DNA of 64,000 nt. It comes from Lolium rigidum (Eukaryota > Streptophyta > Magnoliopsida > Poales > Poaceae). The position numbers were made by a program, and so were the translations under genes. The DNA lies in contig NC_061511.1 in NCBI RefSeq assembly GCF_022539505.1, positions 32,622,620 through 32,686,619 on the forward strand, given 5' to 3'. The notes under the pieces are model-generated. The model was given only the letters and a program-made list of their open reading frames with translations, made no database searches and was not told the origin of the DNA. Positions 44,888 to 58,585 of the stretch are shown in pieces (the stretch's first letter is position 1; each line of letters begins with the position of its first letter).

Positions 44888-45920
44888 TTAACACAGTCCG
44901 GCAGGTGGACCCATCTGACAAAGTTTACTAGTCAATAAAATTAGATAGGTTCGCATTCTTGACAGGTGGGTCCTACCATCAGGTTGATGTGGCAGGGGGT
45001 TCATTGTCTTCTCTTTTACCTCATCGTTGTCACCTACGGTCAACATCACGATCATGCCAGCGCCGCCGTATGCCTCCATGGTCTGCCCAACCTCGGTGCG
45101 TCTGTTGAGGCCTCTGTTCTCGCAGAGCATCACCTTGCCGCCCACCTCGGTGTCGCGCAGCATGCTGCGATCGTGGTTGGCATTGGAGCCGTCGGCGCCG
45201 GGGTACAGAAGCGGGAGCGGCGTGGCGGTGGAGTTGTTCCCCAGCTGGAACAGTGACTCGCCGTTGAACTCATCGCCGCTGCTGATGGAGAAGGGGAGCA
45301 CGACGACGCCATCTTAACGACAGCGGCCGGCCCGGCAATGATGTCTATGATGGAGCAACGGCCGCGGGAGCAGACCTTGTAGACCGCCAGGTGTGCGTGT
45401 GGGGCCATCCCACAGGACGTGTCGTCGGCGTTGCTCCGGAAATCGGCGTTCTCCACGAAAATGCCTGCGGCGATGCTCACCGTGTGCGTGTCATGACCCG
45501 CTTCATCGACGGGCGGCGCCGACGAGATGGCCGTGTCGATGTTGTCGTCGCCGAAGGAGGGGTGGCTGGGCAGGATACCCGTGTCGAGGATCCCTATCAC
45601 CACCTCGCTGCCAAACCTGGAGCGGGTCCAAAAACCCTCGTTCCCGAGGTGGAGGCCGAGGAAGGCCGGCGAGCATGTGGTGGCCAGCGGCAGGATCACC
45701 TCTGGGTACACCTTGAGGCAACCCTCTGTGGCATGTAGCGCGTCGGCTTCTTTGTCCGTGAGCTGCGTAGCGAAGCCGGTGAACACGTACGTCGCTGTAG
45801 GAGTATATATTACGCGGTCTGTCGTCCCGGTGCCGGCTTCGCCGTCCTCTGAATCGAGCGGCGCCGCATACGGGAGGAACGAGCGGTGCCAGTCCTCGAC
45901 GGAATCGACCGGGCTGCCTC
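44888..45920 (-). pseudogene. Subtilisin-like protease (subtilase) pseudogene, both ends missing
   Basis: The minus strand encodes a plant subtilase piece. The end of the I9 propeptide is visible (VDSVEDWHRSFLP, then YVFTGFATQLTDKEADAL). The S8 domain follows with the catalytic Asp in GILDTGILPSHPSF. The His region is GHDTHT, where the family has GHGTHT. AVYKVCSRGRCS and a PA-type segment follow. A frameshift near 45315 separates the halves; the second frame resumes at VVVLPFSISSGDEFNGES. Signal peptide and first propeptide codons are cut off at 45920 by repeat E1. The catalytic Ser part and C-terminus are absent past 44888. No active protease can be made. Family members are secreted or apoplastic enzymes. 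Confidence 0.85.
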
Positions 45921-48900
45921 TGTGGTGACCCAGCATACCACTGCATGGTGTAGTATGCAAGTCGTTAACATAACACCATTGAAACACCGTTTCACTAGTA
46001 TTACATCCCTCAGAGTGGTACAACAGAAATATTTGCGGGTCCAAGGCATGTCTATAGAATTACAACACCGACTCTTTACAAAAGACCAGCAAAACCTCCT
46101 ACTTTACAATGATGTAAATCTGCAAATAAACTCCAGAAGAATAACTCGTGGACTAGACTTATCCTGACTCTACCTATAGAGATACTTGGCTTAATTGCTA
46201 CGTAACTATAGATCAACTCTAGCTTATTAGGTTCTAGGATTAGGAAATTGATTCCCTTCTAGTCCTAGTCTAGTTTTCCCTCATGGTGGATGTAGTGGTT
46301 GACCCCGTTAACTCCTCTAGCAGGATCCTATCTCTTGAAGTAGTTGCCTCCTTTGTCTTCGAGTTCCACTGTAGATCCTCCTTAGATGCCTCCAAGTCTA
46401 ACCATGGGGTTCATGGAAGGGTGAGTACAAGCGTACTCAGCAAGTTCATTATAGGGAAAGAGGTGTTTAATGCGCTAGCTACAGCCATGGACTAGAAAGT
46501 CATAGGCAATGCATGTTTTCGTAAACATTTCTTCAAAATGTTGCTTTTATTCTGAAGAACTATGTTCGTCAGCCTTCACCGGGTGTCTAGAATTTCATGG
46601 AGTTCCTTTCCAGCGGCGTTCATAGTTCCAAACCCGGAACAGGGAGTGGCAAGCCACAATTTAATACGCTCTACAGAGGTGTGTTACTTTACCCATAAGA
46701 GAACTTATCCTTGTTGCCAACCGGGCGGTCAAACCCGTCCACACATCCTTGGTGTGAGGCCAGGTGTAAGATCCTGGAATGCCCACCCAAATTTTGTAGC
46801 CATGCTGATTTTAGGTTCCGACTTCACCTTGGTTGCTTACCCATCGGCGCATGACCCTCAGACACACTCTACAACCCCTCATAGATACACCAAACCGTAG
46901 GAGCAATACGGAGCTCCCTTCCCCGCCAGCGTCAGCCAGCCCACCGGTAGGTGTACCCGTTGATATGCGAGAGGGAAAAGAACAGCTGATTACTCCGTCC
47001 CACTCCAGATCTTATGGTAAACACGAGTATTACAGCGTAATAATCACTGGACGACATTTGTTGTTAAGTCCTAGATGAACAACTCAATGCAATGGAACCT
47101 CCACCAAACTCATACCATGGTTCCAATGCCCACCACATAGTCATACTCATAATTGTAAAAGTAGTACTTTGCTTTTAAATGCAGGAGTGATAAGTGTAAT
47201 ACTTTGCAAGTAATTTGATAAAAATACTCAAGGTGACATGAGCAAGCGATGAACTTGCCTTTTTTGACTGTAAGATTATGCAGGCAAGGTCTTCGATACG
47301 GGATAACTCCAAATTCTGAAATAGCATCATCGTCCGGTAAGGATAATGTTTAAAGAATTGGCAAAGATGCAATAATGCATAAGAATGAGATGCAATCGCT
47401 CTAAACGTGACCTGACCCTGATGATTTACGATTGGTGAGTTGTAATGATTTCCTTAGGATGGGTTGCACTTTTAGAGTGGTGACTCAAACAAGGTTCTTA
47501 TTAAGTTTCTAGTTAAACTTATATTGTTAAAGAGTTGTATAACCAAACATAACAGTGTGGTAACATACAATGGTAATAGTTGACACAATACTAACATGTG
47601 AATAATACTGGTTAGCTTTAGGTTCTAATTAAGCATGGTTAATGATTATTAGTTATGTACTTCAAAAGAATAACTTTTGAAGAACATATTTCTAAATGAA
47701 TGATAAGTAATTCTAATAAGAGCCCTTTGCTCCTAGGTTTATGATGATTCCTAGTTGAGTTTCCTAAGTAGGTATTAGATGGATCTTACAAATAAAGTGA
47801 AGTTCCTAGTCAACTAATGGCTGTATGGTTTAGTTAAGCATGATCATATTAAGCAATTGATTATACATGGTTGCTATCATGGTTGGTCATATCTTACTGG
47901 TGATAGATAGCTATTGTCTATAGGTCCTATTAGGCATGGTCGATGACTATTTGTTGTTTACTTCAAAAGAATAACTTTTGAAGAACATGTGTATTAGGTA
48001 CTAAGAAGTATTTGAAGTAAGGATTATGATTTCTAGGGTTTGCTACTGGATTCACTAAGTAAAGAATGGTTGGTTTCTAAACAAGATGGTTGATGATTCT
48101 ATGGTACTTGTAGGGTTCAGTTGAGCATGAACATATACAATGAATTGCTACCTAACATTGCTATCTAGTAGGGGACCTATCATTGTTATACTAAAGAGTG
48201 GTGATTAGGGTTGATGATATGTAATGAACAAGGTAGGGTTTACTACTACTTCATCATACAAGGTCCTTAAGACGAATACATGAAATGATAACTTTATTAG
48301 CTATAGGGTTTGTAGTATTGAGAGAATAAGAGCATGGGTTTAGTTTCTAAGTATGGATCTATGGTAAATTTTAAGTTTGTAGGTTCACATCTCATGAGTT
48401 CCTAGGGTTTTAGGGTTCATATGAAATTATGGACTTAGGGTTTCATATAACATGGAATTAGAGTTTTGTTCAAAGAAGAACTAGGGTTTCCTATTTGTGA
48501 TACAATTTCAAAGAAATAATTTGTTGAACAAAGTTGAAGCTAAGAAACTATCTTTAATTTCAAGTTAATAATAAGTTTAGCATTTTTCCTATTTTTCTTA
48601 TTTAAATAATAATGATAAGTAGTATTAATATCATTTAAGTTTAAATGATAATCTAAATGTTAATATGAAAAAATAAAATTACTTTTAGTGTTTTCCTTAT
48701 TTCTTAATTGATTTTTTGTTATTTTATAAGTTTTACTAAATTTTGTATAGGATAAAAGAAAATGATTAAATAATAAGTACTAAATAATTCCATCTTTATT
48801 TTAACTAAAAAATTGGAGATTATATTTTTAATGGATAGATTTTATTTTCCTGATCATTTTGATATTTCAATCATATTTTTATGATTTAAAATGAATAAGA

Positions 48901-51799
48901 TATGAATTTTCAAACTTTAAACTATTTTCTGGATTTTGAATTGAAACAGAAATACTAAATGTACCCCTACTGGTTCTACTCGTGGTCACAGACTAGTGGG
49001 CCGATGTCCACGTCAGCTGCCACGCAGACTTTGACCGAGGTCAAAATCACCGACGTGGTGCTGGAGCTACCGGTCGGCGGCCAGACGAGGATGATGCCGG
49101 CGATTTCAAGCTCTCGCGGAGGGCTAACTGGTACCATTCGAACCAGTGCATCACGGGGAAGCTCGATGGCGAGGCCAAGCAGCGCGCTCGCAGACATGTG
49201 ATACTACAGTGATGGGGAACGGTCTAAAGCAAACGGAGAGGTCCTTGAGCATCAGTAGCTCACCGTGAGCAAGCTGCGAGCGACGACGAGGTCGATGGAG
49301 GTCTGAATCGTCGGAATCGGTTGCTCCCGGCGTCGGGGAAGACGAGGATGACGCGGTCGATTCCGAGCATGTTGGCTCAATTCCTTGCGCAGGTGGAGCA
49401 AGTCGAGCACGACGGTGACGATGGCGTCCACGGCGTGGCTCGGGGATGCCCCAATCGACGACGAATTTATAGGGCCTCTGGCAGTCTTCAGCGATCTCGT
49501 GGTCAACATTGGCGGCCGGAACGTGGAGCTTCCTCGTCGCGGTGGTGTCCTGGCGTGTGAGGCGAAGACAAAGACGAAGACCTCCTCTCTGTGCGTGGTT
49601 TTTAAGCAAAACGTTATTTGGGCCCGACTGTTTATGGGTTGCCACTTGGGCTGGTGCTTGGGCCGGTGCTGGGTTGCGACTGCTACTGCTTTTCTCCTCT
49701 TTTACTCCTTTCTCTTTTCTATTTATTATTTATAAGCTTTGAATACAATTTGAATTATATTCTATTTTGAATGATTTCAACTGTGTGACTCTTACAAAAA
49801 CTTTGGTGATATATTAACTAGGTCATGGTATGGCAATAGTCATATTTGTATGTGCACTTGTACCCCTATTATACATATGGCTAAATTTCAAATATGTACC
49901 ATATATATTAGGAATGGTTTCTATTTCTTATCTTTTGGTATCCAAATACTTTAGTTAATATTTGAATAATTCCCTAGTGATAGGTTATATTTATTTGGTA
50001 TTAACTAGCAATGATTTACAAGGTAAAGCTTATCACTTGGTTTTATTCGAGGAAATGATCTCAAAGAATTATTTCATGTGCTCAAACTTTCTAATAGCTT
50101 GGAAATTGGTTTAGGACTATATCCAGGTGATCGTTATACCTTTCCTAGACCTTGGCTTGAAATTCTTAGGATAGATCTTGTTCCTCACCTGAAATATGTA
50201 TTTTCTCATAATGGAGATTTAGGTTATATATATATACCACTAACTAATTTAGTCCCTGGGTTGATATGCTTTTCTTCACTCAAATGATGAGCCATTAAGC
50301 ATACCATTAGGATTTAGTTGTGAGGTATAGTACTAGGGTTTTACTGGTGATCATTTATGGATACACCAGTTATGGTTAAAGTTTGGGAATAGGTTCTATG
50401 TATGGGTTGTTCTAGGGTTTGAGTTTAGCTGATCACTAGGTTGAGGTTTACCTTTGATTCTAAATATGCCTAATTGATTGTATCATAGGAATTTAGGTGT
50501 AGGGTTTTTCTTGTATTTCTTAATTGAAGCATAAATGGACTTAAATATATTGTCTAGAGTTCACAACTAGAGGACATGGGATTTACTAGGAATGTTGAGG
50601 ATATACTAGGGTTTGATTTTCCTTACCATTGTTAGGAGGGTTACCCCAAAATATAACTAGGGTTGCTAGAGATGCTTGACTAGGCGGATATGGATATCCT
50701 ACATTTGTTTCACTACTTAAGATGTTAGAAATGGTCTATGTGGTTTACTAGTGACCCCCCTATGATTTCATGTGATGGATGATAAATGCTTATCATATTA
50801 GGGTTAGACTTATACTCCTATACCCCCAAAGCCTAATCATGTACAAGACATGATCCACTTATTCCTCATCAGTTGTTTCCTTATCAACTTGTCTTATCAT
50901 CCTCATTTCTAGGTTTTTGAGATTTGGTTTTAGGAATCCCTATTTGCTGCATTGAACATTCTTTTATAGTTTCAAGTGATTATTGATGGATTCTTATTCT
51001 AAAGGGTTTAATCTTAATACTATTCTAAAGGTTTTATAATCAACACCTAGTGGTGGTGATTAGGGTTTTGACTTACCAAAAGTATAACTAAGAAGATTTG
51101 ATTCTCATCCCCAAGATCAAGGCTTGCTCAACTAACTTGAGTATAACACTTGATCTTGAGATCCCTTTTATATTGGCAAGGATTACCCTAAGGTTTATGA
51201 TTTCCTCACCATATCGCTTCAGGTATCTAGGCTAAGCCTCCACTTGGTTAGCTTAGTTGGATTAATATCTTCGTATTTCATCAATTCATGTATATGATCT
51301 TATTCCATTTGATACTGAATTATATCACCACTCTATGGTGAGATAGAGTATATCCTAATGCTTAAGTTCAAGAGTTGTCCTTGCTTGTAGGATATGTATA
51401 GCCAAGGTTGGTATCAATGGTTTCTCTCACTTGAATTGACTTGGGTAATAGCCTAAGGTTATGCTCCAAAGATAATGATGTGATCATCAAGATCCATGTT
51501 AAGTCCTCTCCTTTCTCCATGGTTTAATAAAGATGAATGTGGACAGACAAGGATGGAATGATCAAGGTCTGATAAAGAACTTGTGTAATGTCCTTGACAT
51601 GAATTCAAGAATTGAGTTTAAGATATACCATGAAGATCATCGTAGAAACATGATTTGGTAAATTAAGGACAAGGAAAAGATAAGTCAAAAATGGTTTCCT
51701 AATTCTTTCTTATTCATTGATTTATAGTTGAAAATGTGTTCATATGTTGTTGTAAAGAATACCATATTATGATCCTTTAGAAGATATGGTATTTGATCC
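45921..51799 (-). mobile_element. E1: long gypsy-type LTR repeat, first copy
   Basis: It begins TGTGGTGACCC next to the broken subtilase. The first 3.2 kb matches E2 (51800-55139), with shared landmarks such as GAGTAC-N4-GTACTC, hairpins near 47661 and 47962, and a GC-rich block near 48980-49600. In minus orientation it would end GGGTCACCACA, a usual LTR end in grass gypsy elements, so I place it on the minus strand with low certainty. No coding domain is found in 5.9 kb; frames in 48959-49735 are composition artefacts. It is probably one long LTR interrupted by E2. Confidence 0.6.
47661..47681. repeat. E-family hairpin, present twice per copy
   Basis: Arms TTCAAAAG and CTTTTGAA surround a 5-nt loop. 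The same hairpin lies at 47962-47982 in E1 and at 53659-53679 and 53953-53973 in E2, about 300 bp apart within each copy. Confidence 0.7.
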
Positions 51800-54700
51800 T
51801 GTGGTGACCCGTCATACCACTGCATGGTGTAGTATGCAAGTCTGATATAACACCAATGAAACATCGTTCCACTAGTATTATATCGCTCAGAGTGGTACAA
51901 CAGAAACATATGCGGGTCCAAGGCATGTCTATAGAATTACAACACTGACTCTTTACAAAAGATCCACACATCCTCCTACTTTACAATGAGGTAAAACTGC
52001 AACTAAACTCCAGAAGAACGACTCGTAGTCTAAGCCTATCACGAACTCTATTTGTAGAGTATTTAACTAACTATAGAGGCTATGAATAGATTCTAGCTAA
52101 ATAGGATCTAAGTTTAGGAAGCTAGGTCCCTTCTATTGCTAATCTAGGTTGTCCCTTGTTGGATGTGGTGTTTGACTCCTCTGACGGGTTCATGTCCCTT
52201 GAAGTAGTTGTTGACTCCTCGGTCTTCGAGTTGCACTGTAGATCCTCCATCGATGCCTCCATATCTAAGCAGGGGATTTAAGAGTGGGATGAGTACGAGC
52301 GTACTCAACAAGTTCATTATAGGAAAGAGGTGTTTAATGCACTAGCTACGGCATTAGACCAGAAAGTCTAATACCAATGCAAGTTTTCATAACCATTTCT
52401 TCAAAAGGTTGCTTTTATTCAGAAGAACTATGTCCGTCAGCCTTCACCGGTTTACTAGAACTTCATGGAGTTCCTTTCCGGCAGCGTTCGCAGTTCCATA
52501 TCCCGGAACAGGGAGTGACAGGTCACGGTTCTTTACACTCGCAGAGGTGTGTTGCTTTACCCATAAGAGATCTTAACCTTGGTGCCAACCGAGCCGCGAG
52601 CTCGTCCACACTTCCTATGGTGTGAGGCCCGGTATAAGGTCTAGCCAATCATGTTCCTCCGCTACCTCGAACACCCACCCTTTGTTGTATGCCCCGACCC
52701 TGGGTCCTCGCCGGTCCCATTATTCCCACTCACGGGTGGACCCCGACCACGACGACGGCTTGGGATCGAACCAAACTCCTTCGCCGGTAGGCTGCAACCC
52801 ATCATAGACCGCAATACCGTGGGGACTTAAGGCTTCCCCACCCAACCGCTTGCTCTTCGAGCGACAAGTGTCTACGGACTATGCCGTGGGGACTTAAGGC
52901 TTCCCCACCAACCGCTTGCCCTGACAGATACAAGTGTCTATGGTAAAGCGCATCCGTTGATGAACGAGAGGTGGAAACACTTTTGACTACTCCGTCCCAC
53001 TCCGGATCTTATGGTTAACACGGGTATTACGGCACAAGAATCACTGGCGTCATTTGTTGTTTAATCCTAGATGGATATAAACCCGTGCAATGGAACCTCC
53101 ACCATATCAACACAATCCATGGTTCCATTGCCCACCACATAGTCATATTCATAGTTATGAAAGTAGTGGTTTTAGTTTTTATGCAATAGTGATAATCATA
53201 GTACTTTGCAAGTAATTTGATAGAAATACTCAAATGACATGAGCAAGTGATGAACTTGCCTTTCTTGGCTGCAAGATTATGCAGACAAGGTCTTCGTTAC
53301 GCAATAACTCCAAATTCTGAAATAGCATCATCGTCCGGTAAGGACGATGTTTAAAAGATTGGCAAGGATGCAATAATGCATAAGAATGAGATGCAATCGC
53401 TCTAAGCGTGACCTAACCCCGATGATTTAGGATTAGTGAGTTGTAATGATTAGTTCAAAGTGTGTTGCACTTTTAGAGTGTTTCACAAACAAGGTTCTTA
53501 TTCAGGTGTGATTACTTGGTATTATGTATAAATTATATAATACAGCATAATAATCAATGGAGCACACAAGGAATTATAATTGGCATAATGTTCATATGTA
53601 AAGAAAAGTTGTCATTTTTAGTACTATATGGCATGGTTAATGATTACTTGTTATATTCTTCAAAAGAATAACTTTTGAAGAACATGTTCTTGAATAAAGA
53701 ACAAGTATGATAATTAGATTGGTGGGGTTCTATGGTGGACTATGGTTTCAGTTAGTTTCTGGAGTAAGTATTAGATGGATCACAACATAGTTGGATTCAT
53801 CAATAACTAGAACTTGTAGGGTTGAGTTAAGCCTAAGCATCTTGAGCAATCTATTATAAATAGTTGCTATCAGGGTTGGTATACCTTGCTAGGGATAGCT
53901 AGTTAGGGTTTATAGGTCCTGTTGGGTAGGGTTGAGGATACTCTCTATTTTCTTCAAAAGAATAACTTTTGAAGAACATACTTCTTAAATACTAAGAAGT
54001 ATAATAATTAGGTTGAGGTTGTTTAGGTTAGCTATTTAATTTCCTAAGTAAAGAATTATTGGATCCTAAATAGGATGGTTCATAATTATGAAGTACTTGT
54101 AGGGTTTAGTGGACTATGGTTATGCAAAGTAAAATAGTAGGTGTGGTTGATGTTAGGGTTCATCACAATGGTGTGATGCTATATAGGAATGAATAAGGAT
54201 GATGGATTTGGTAATAGGATCTAGGGTTTACACTTGGTTAGCCCTACTTAATTATCTAGGTCTGATGAAGATGAACACATGGGATGCTAATTAGTAGTGA
54301 TAGGGTTCCCATATTTTATGTGGATTTGAACTAGTATTTAGTTGCTAGATATGAATCTATGTTTATCGGTGAAGTAACATGATCACATGTTACTTAGGTT
54401 TAGGTTTGGGAACAATTTAGGGTTCATAAGAAGTAATGGATCTAGGGTCTAAATGGCATTAGGGTTTTAGGATTACACATGAAATGATGAGGTTATCACT
54501 TGGTTTCTAATGGAACTAGGGTTTCCTAATTACCCTATAATTCTTGGATTAATAACTTCATTAATAAAGTTGAAGTTATTAATAACTTTGAAATTAAAAT
54601 AATATTGGATTTGTCCGTTTATTATTTTTAAAGAATTAATAATTAAGGTAATTTATTAATTAGGGTTTAAAATCCTCCTAATAAGGATTTCATAAGATAA

Positions 54701-55139
54701 TAGAAAAGGAAAATTAATTTTAATGATTTCCTTAATTCCTTACTGGTTTTTATTTATTTTATGAAGTTTTCCTAATTCTTGAATTTTAATTGAATTTAGA
54801 ATTAAAATTAAAAGCTTAATTAACAGGTATTAAATAATTAAATTTTTATTAAAAATAAAATTTTCATTTTATATTTTTATTGGATAGAGTTTTCTTTTCT
54901 AAGAATTTTAATATCTCATTTATATTTTTCTGACTTAATTTGGATTTTCTAAATTTATTTGAAGTTGCAGTAATTTACTGGAATTAAATTTAAAACAAGA
55001 AAATCACTAAAGCTACCCGGGTTAGAGCTACCCATGGCCACTGACTAGTGGGCCAGTGGCACGTCAGCTGCCACATGGTGCCGATGTGGCAGCCATGGGC
55101 TTCACCTGCGGGCAGTGGCGATGGTCGCCGGCGCTGGGC
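51800..55139 (-). mobile_element. E2: second copy of the E family, truncated by C2
   Basis: It starts TGTGGTGACCC at 51800 inside E1 (left flank GATCC) and parallels E1 for more than 3 kb. It then stops at the C2 junction at 55139. No primer site adjoins the left end, which supports an LTR end against target DNA. It has a private 67-bp direct repeat (52817-52919) not seen in E1. No genes are seen. Confidence 0.6.
52817..52919. repeat. 67-bp period direct repeat in E2
   Basis: Two nearly identical blocks (52817-52853 and 52884-52919) each contain GTGGGGA ... TCCCCAC arms that can form a stem, followed by CCAACCGCTTGC. It is absent from the matching place in E1 near 46940. Confidence 0.7.
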
Positions 55140-56704
55140 TGTAGGATAACGTTGCATAGAAAACAAAAAATTTCCTACCGCGAACACGCAATCCAAGCCA
55201 AGATGCAATCTAGAAGACGGTAGCAACGAGGGGGTATCGAGTCTCACCTTTGAAGAGATTCCAAAGCCTACAAGATGAGGCTCTTGTTGCTGCGGTAGAC
55301 GTTCACTTGCCGCTTGCAAAAGCGCGTAGAAGATCTTGATCACGATCGGTTCCGGCCACGAACGGGCAAGCACCTCCGTACTCGGTCACACGTTCGCGTT
55401 GTTGATGAAGACGACGTCCACCTCCCGTTCCGAGCGGGCAGCGGAAGTAGTAGCTCCTCTTGAATCCGACAAAGCACGACGGCGTGGTGTCGGTGGCGGT
55501 GGAGAACTCCGGCGGAGCTTCGCTAAAGCTACGCGGGAGATATGGAGGAGAGGGGGCGGCTAGGGTTTGGGAGGGGGTGGCCGGCCCCCTCCCTTGGCCC
55601 CTCATTATATAGGTGGATCCCCAAGAGTTGGTCTCCAAGTCTTCGAATAAGACCCGAACCAAAAACCTTCCATAAGGAGGGGAAACCTAGCCAAGCTAGG
55701 ACTCCCACCAAAGGTGGGAGTTCCACCTCCCATATGGGGGTGGCCGGCCTCTAAGGGGAGTCCACTTGGGACTCCTCCCCCACTAGGGTTGGCCGGCCAT
55801 GGAGGTGGGGTCCCATGTGGACTCCACCTTCCTTGGTGGTTTCTTCCGGACTTTTCTAGAACCTTCTAGAACCTTCCATAGAACCTTCCGCGACATTTTA
55901 ATTCACATAAAATGACATCCTATATATGAATCTTATTCTCCGACCATTCCGGAACTCCTCGTGATGTCCGGGATCTCATCCGGGACTCCGAACAAATATT
56001 CGAACTCCATTCCATTATTCAAGTACTACCATTTCAACATCCAACTTTAAGTGTGTCACCCTACGGTTCGTGAACTATGCGGACATGGTTGAGTACTCAC
56101 TCCGACCAATAACCAATAGCGGGATCTGGAGATCCATAATGGCTCCCACATATTCAACGATGACTTTAGTGATCGAATGAACCATTCACATACAATACCA
56201 ATTCCCTTTGTCACGCGATATTTTACTTGTCCGAGGTTTGATCTTCGGTATCACTCCATACCTTGTTCAACCTCGTCTCCGACAAGTACTCTTTACTCGT
56301 ACCGTGGTATGTGGTCTCTTATGAACTTATCCATATGCTTGCAAGACATTAGACGACATTCCACCGAGAGGGCCCGTAGTATATCTATCCGTCATCGGGA
56401 TGGACAAATCCCACTGTTGATCCATATGCCTCAACTCATACTTTCCGGATACTTAATCCCACATTTATAGCCACCCATTTACGCAGTGGTGTTTGGTGTA
56501 ATCAAAGTATCTTTCCGGTATAAGTGATTTATATGATCTCATGGTCATAAGGACTAGGTAACTATGTATTGAAAGCTTATAGCAAATAACTTAATGACGA
56601 GATCTTATGCTACGCTTAATTTGGGTGTATCCATTACATCATTCATACAATGATATAACCTTTTATTAATAACATCCAATGTTCATGATTATGAAACTAA
56701 TCAT
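55140..56704 (-). mobile_element. C2: Copia (Angela-like) LTR, reverse orientation, truncated
   Basis: The minus strand ends ...CAACGTTATCCTACA at 55140, and TATATAAT lies at 55605-55612 as its TATA box. The body has segments typical of Angela-like LTRs (CGGAGTCCCGGATGAGATCC, GGCCGGCC-rich part before the promoter). Its 5' beginning is missing because A2 starts at 56705. The left flank is TGGGC (55135-55139) in E2. ORFs around 55303-55754 are LTR-internal and not genes. Confidence 0.72.
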
Positions 56705-58407
56705 TGATGTCTACGGGAGCTTCTATTCTTGTAGACAGTGTTGGGCCTCCAAGAGCAGAGGTTTGTAGAACAGCAGCAAGTTTCCCTTAAGTGGATCACC
56801 CAAGGTTTATCGAACTCAGGGAGGAAGAGGTCAAAGATATCCCTCTCATGCAACCCTGCAACCACAAAGCAAGAAGTCTCTTGTGTCCCCAACACACCTA
56901 ATAGGTGCACTAGTTCGGCGAAGAGATAGTGAAATACGAGTGGTATGAATAAGTAGTAGCAACGGCACCGAGAAAAGTGCTTTGCCCGGGACAATAAACA
57001 AGCAGTAGTAACGCAGCAGTAGTAACGCGAGTAAAACAGTAAACAAGCAGCGATAGCGATATTTAGGAACAAGGCCTAGGGATTAGACTTTCACTAGTGG
57101 ACACTCTCAACATTGATCACATAACAGAATAGATAAATGCATACTCTACACTCTCTTGTTGGATGATGAACACATTGCGTAGGATTACACGAACCCTCAA
57201 TGCCGGAGTTAACAAGCTCCACAATAATGCTCATATTTTAGTAACCTTTAGTGTAAGATAGATCAAAAGACTAAACCAAGTACTAGCATAGCATGCACAC
57301 TTGTCACCTTCATGCATATGTAGGAGGAATAGATCACATCAATATTATCATAGCAATAGTTAACTTCGCAATCTACAAGAGATCATGATCATAGCATAAA
57401 CCAAGTACTAACACGGTGCACACATCTGTCACCTTTGCACACGTGCGGGAGGAATAAAACTACTTTAATAACATTGCTAGAGTAGCACATAGATAAATTG
57501 TGATACAAACACATTGCAATCATAAAGAGATATAAATAAGCACCTCACTATGCCATTCAACGGTGAATAAGTATTCTGTGAAATATAGCCTAAGAGACCC
57601 ACACGGTGCACACACTCGTCACCTTTACACACGTGGGACAAGGAGTCTCCGGAGATCACATAAGTAAAACTCACTTGACTAGCATAATGACATCTAGATT
57701 ACAAGCATCATCATATGAATCTCAATCATGTAAGGCAGCTCATGAGATTATTGTATTGAAGCACATAGGAGAGAGATGAACCACATAGCTACCAGGTACA
57801 GCCCCGAGCCTCGATGGAGAACTACTCCCTCCTCATGGGAGCAGCAGCGGTGATGAAGATGGCGGTGGAGATGGCAGCGGTGTCGATGGAGAAGCCTTCC
57901 GGGGCACTTCCCCGCTCCGGCAGGGTGCCGGAACAGAGACTCATGTCCCCCAGATCTTGGCTTCGCGATGGCGGCGGCTCTGGAAGGTTTTCCGTATCGT
58001 GGTTTTTCGCCTCAGGGGTTTCGCGACGGGGGCTTTATATAGGCGAAGAGGCGGCGCAGGAGGGTCGAAGGGGTGGCCACACCATAGGCCGGCGCGGCCA
58101 GGGCCTGGGCCGCGCCACCCTATCATCTGGGGCCCACAGGCCCCCTCTCGCGGCTCTCGGGTGTTCTGGATGCTTCCGGTGAAAATAGGAACCTGGGTCT
58201 TGATTTCGTCCAATTCCGAGAATATTTCGTTACTAGGATTTCGAAACCAAAAACAGCGAGAAAACAGAACCGGCACTTCGGCATCTTGTTAATAGGTTAG
58301 TTCCGGAAAATGCACGAATATGACATAAAGTGTGCATAAAACATGTAGGTATCATCAATAATATGGCATAGAACATAAGAAATTATCGATACGTCGGAGA
58401 CGTATCA
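56705..58407 (-). repeat. A2: LTR of the S1 family
   Basis: On the minus strand it starts TGATACGTCTCC at 58407 and ends at 56705 with TAGACATCA, 1703 bp. It is very similar to S1 (4007-5731). The start holds the same 19-nt palindrome (58388-58406). Because a polypurine tract precedes it on the minus strand, this is a 3' LTR. It interrupts C2. Confidence 0.88.
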
Positions 58408-58585
58408 AGCATCCCCAAGCTTAGTTCCGCTCGTCCCGAGTAGGTAAAACGATAACAAAGATAATTTCTGAAGTGATATGCCATCATAACCTTGATCATA
58501 CTATTTGTAAACATATGTAGTGGATGCAGCGATCAAAACAATGGTAATGACATGAGTAAACAGGTGAATCATATAGCAAAGACTT
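58408..58585 (-). other. A2 internal fragment with polypurine tract
   Basis: About 180 bp of internal sequence remains. The minus strand reads AAGCTTGGGGATGCT directly before the LTR. The fragment ends at 58585, where G2b is inserted. Confidence 0.72.

Noticed and set aside
49151..49735. Frames of 77-164 codons in the E1 GC-rich block
   Set aside because: They overlap on both strands, have no domain, and lie in repeat sequence shared with E2.
51800..55139. E1 and E2 as the two LTRs of one element
   Set aside because: They abut without any internal domain, primer site or polypurine tract, so nested insertion of E2 in E1 is simpler.
55303..55662. Frame of 119 codons in C2 with LLRAFASGK-like end
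   Set aside because: It spans the LTR promoter and leader of a Copia LTR; no coding role is known there.
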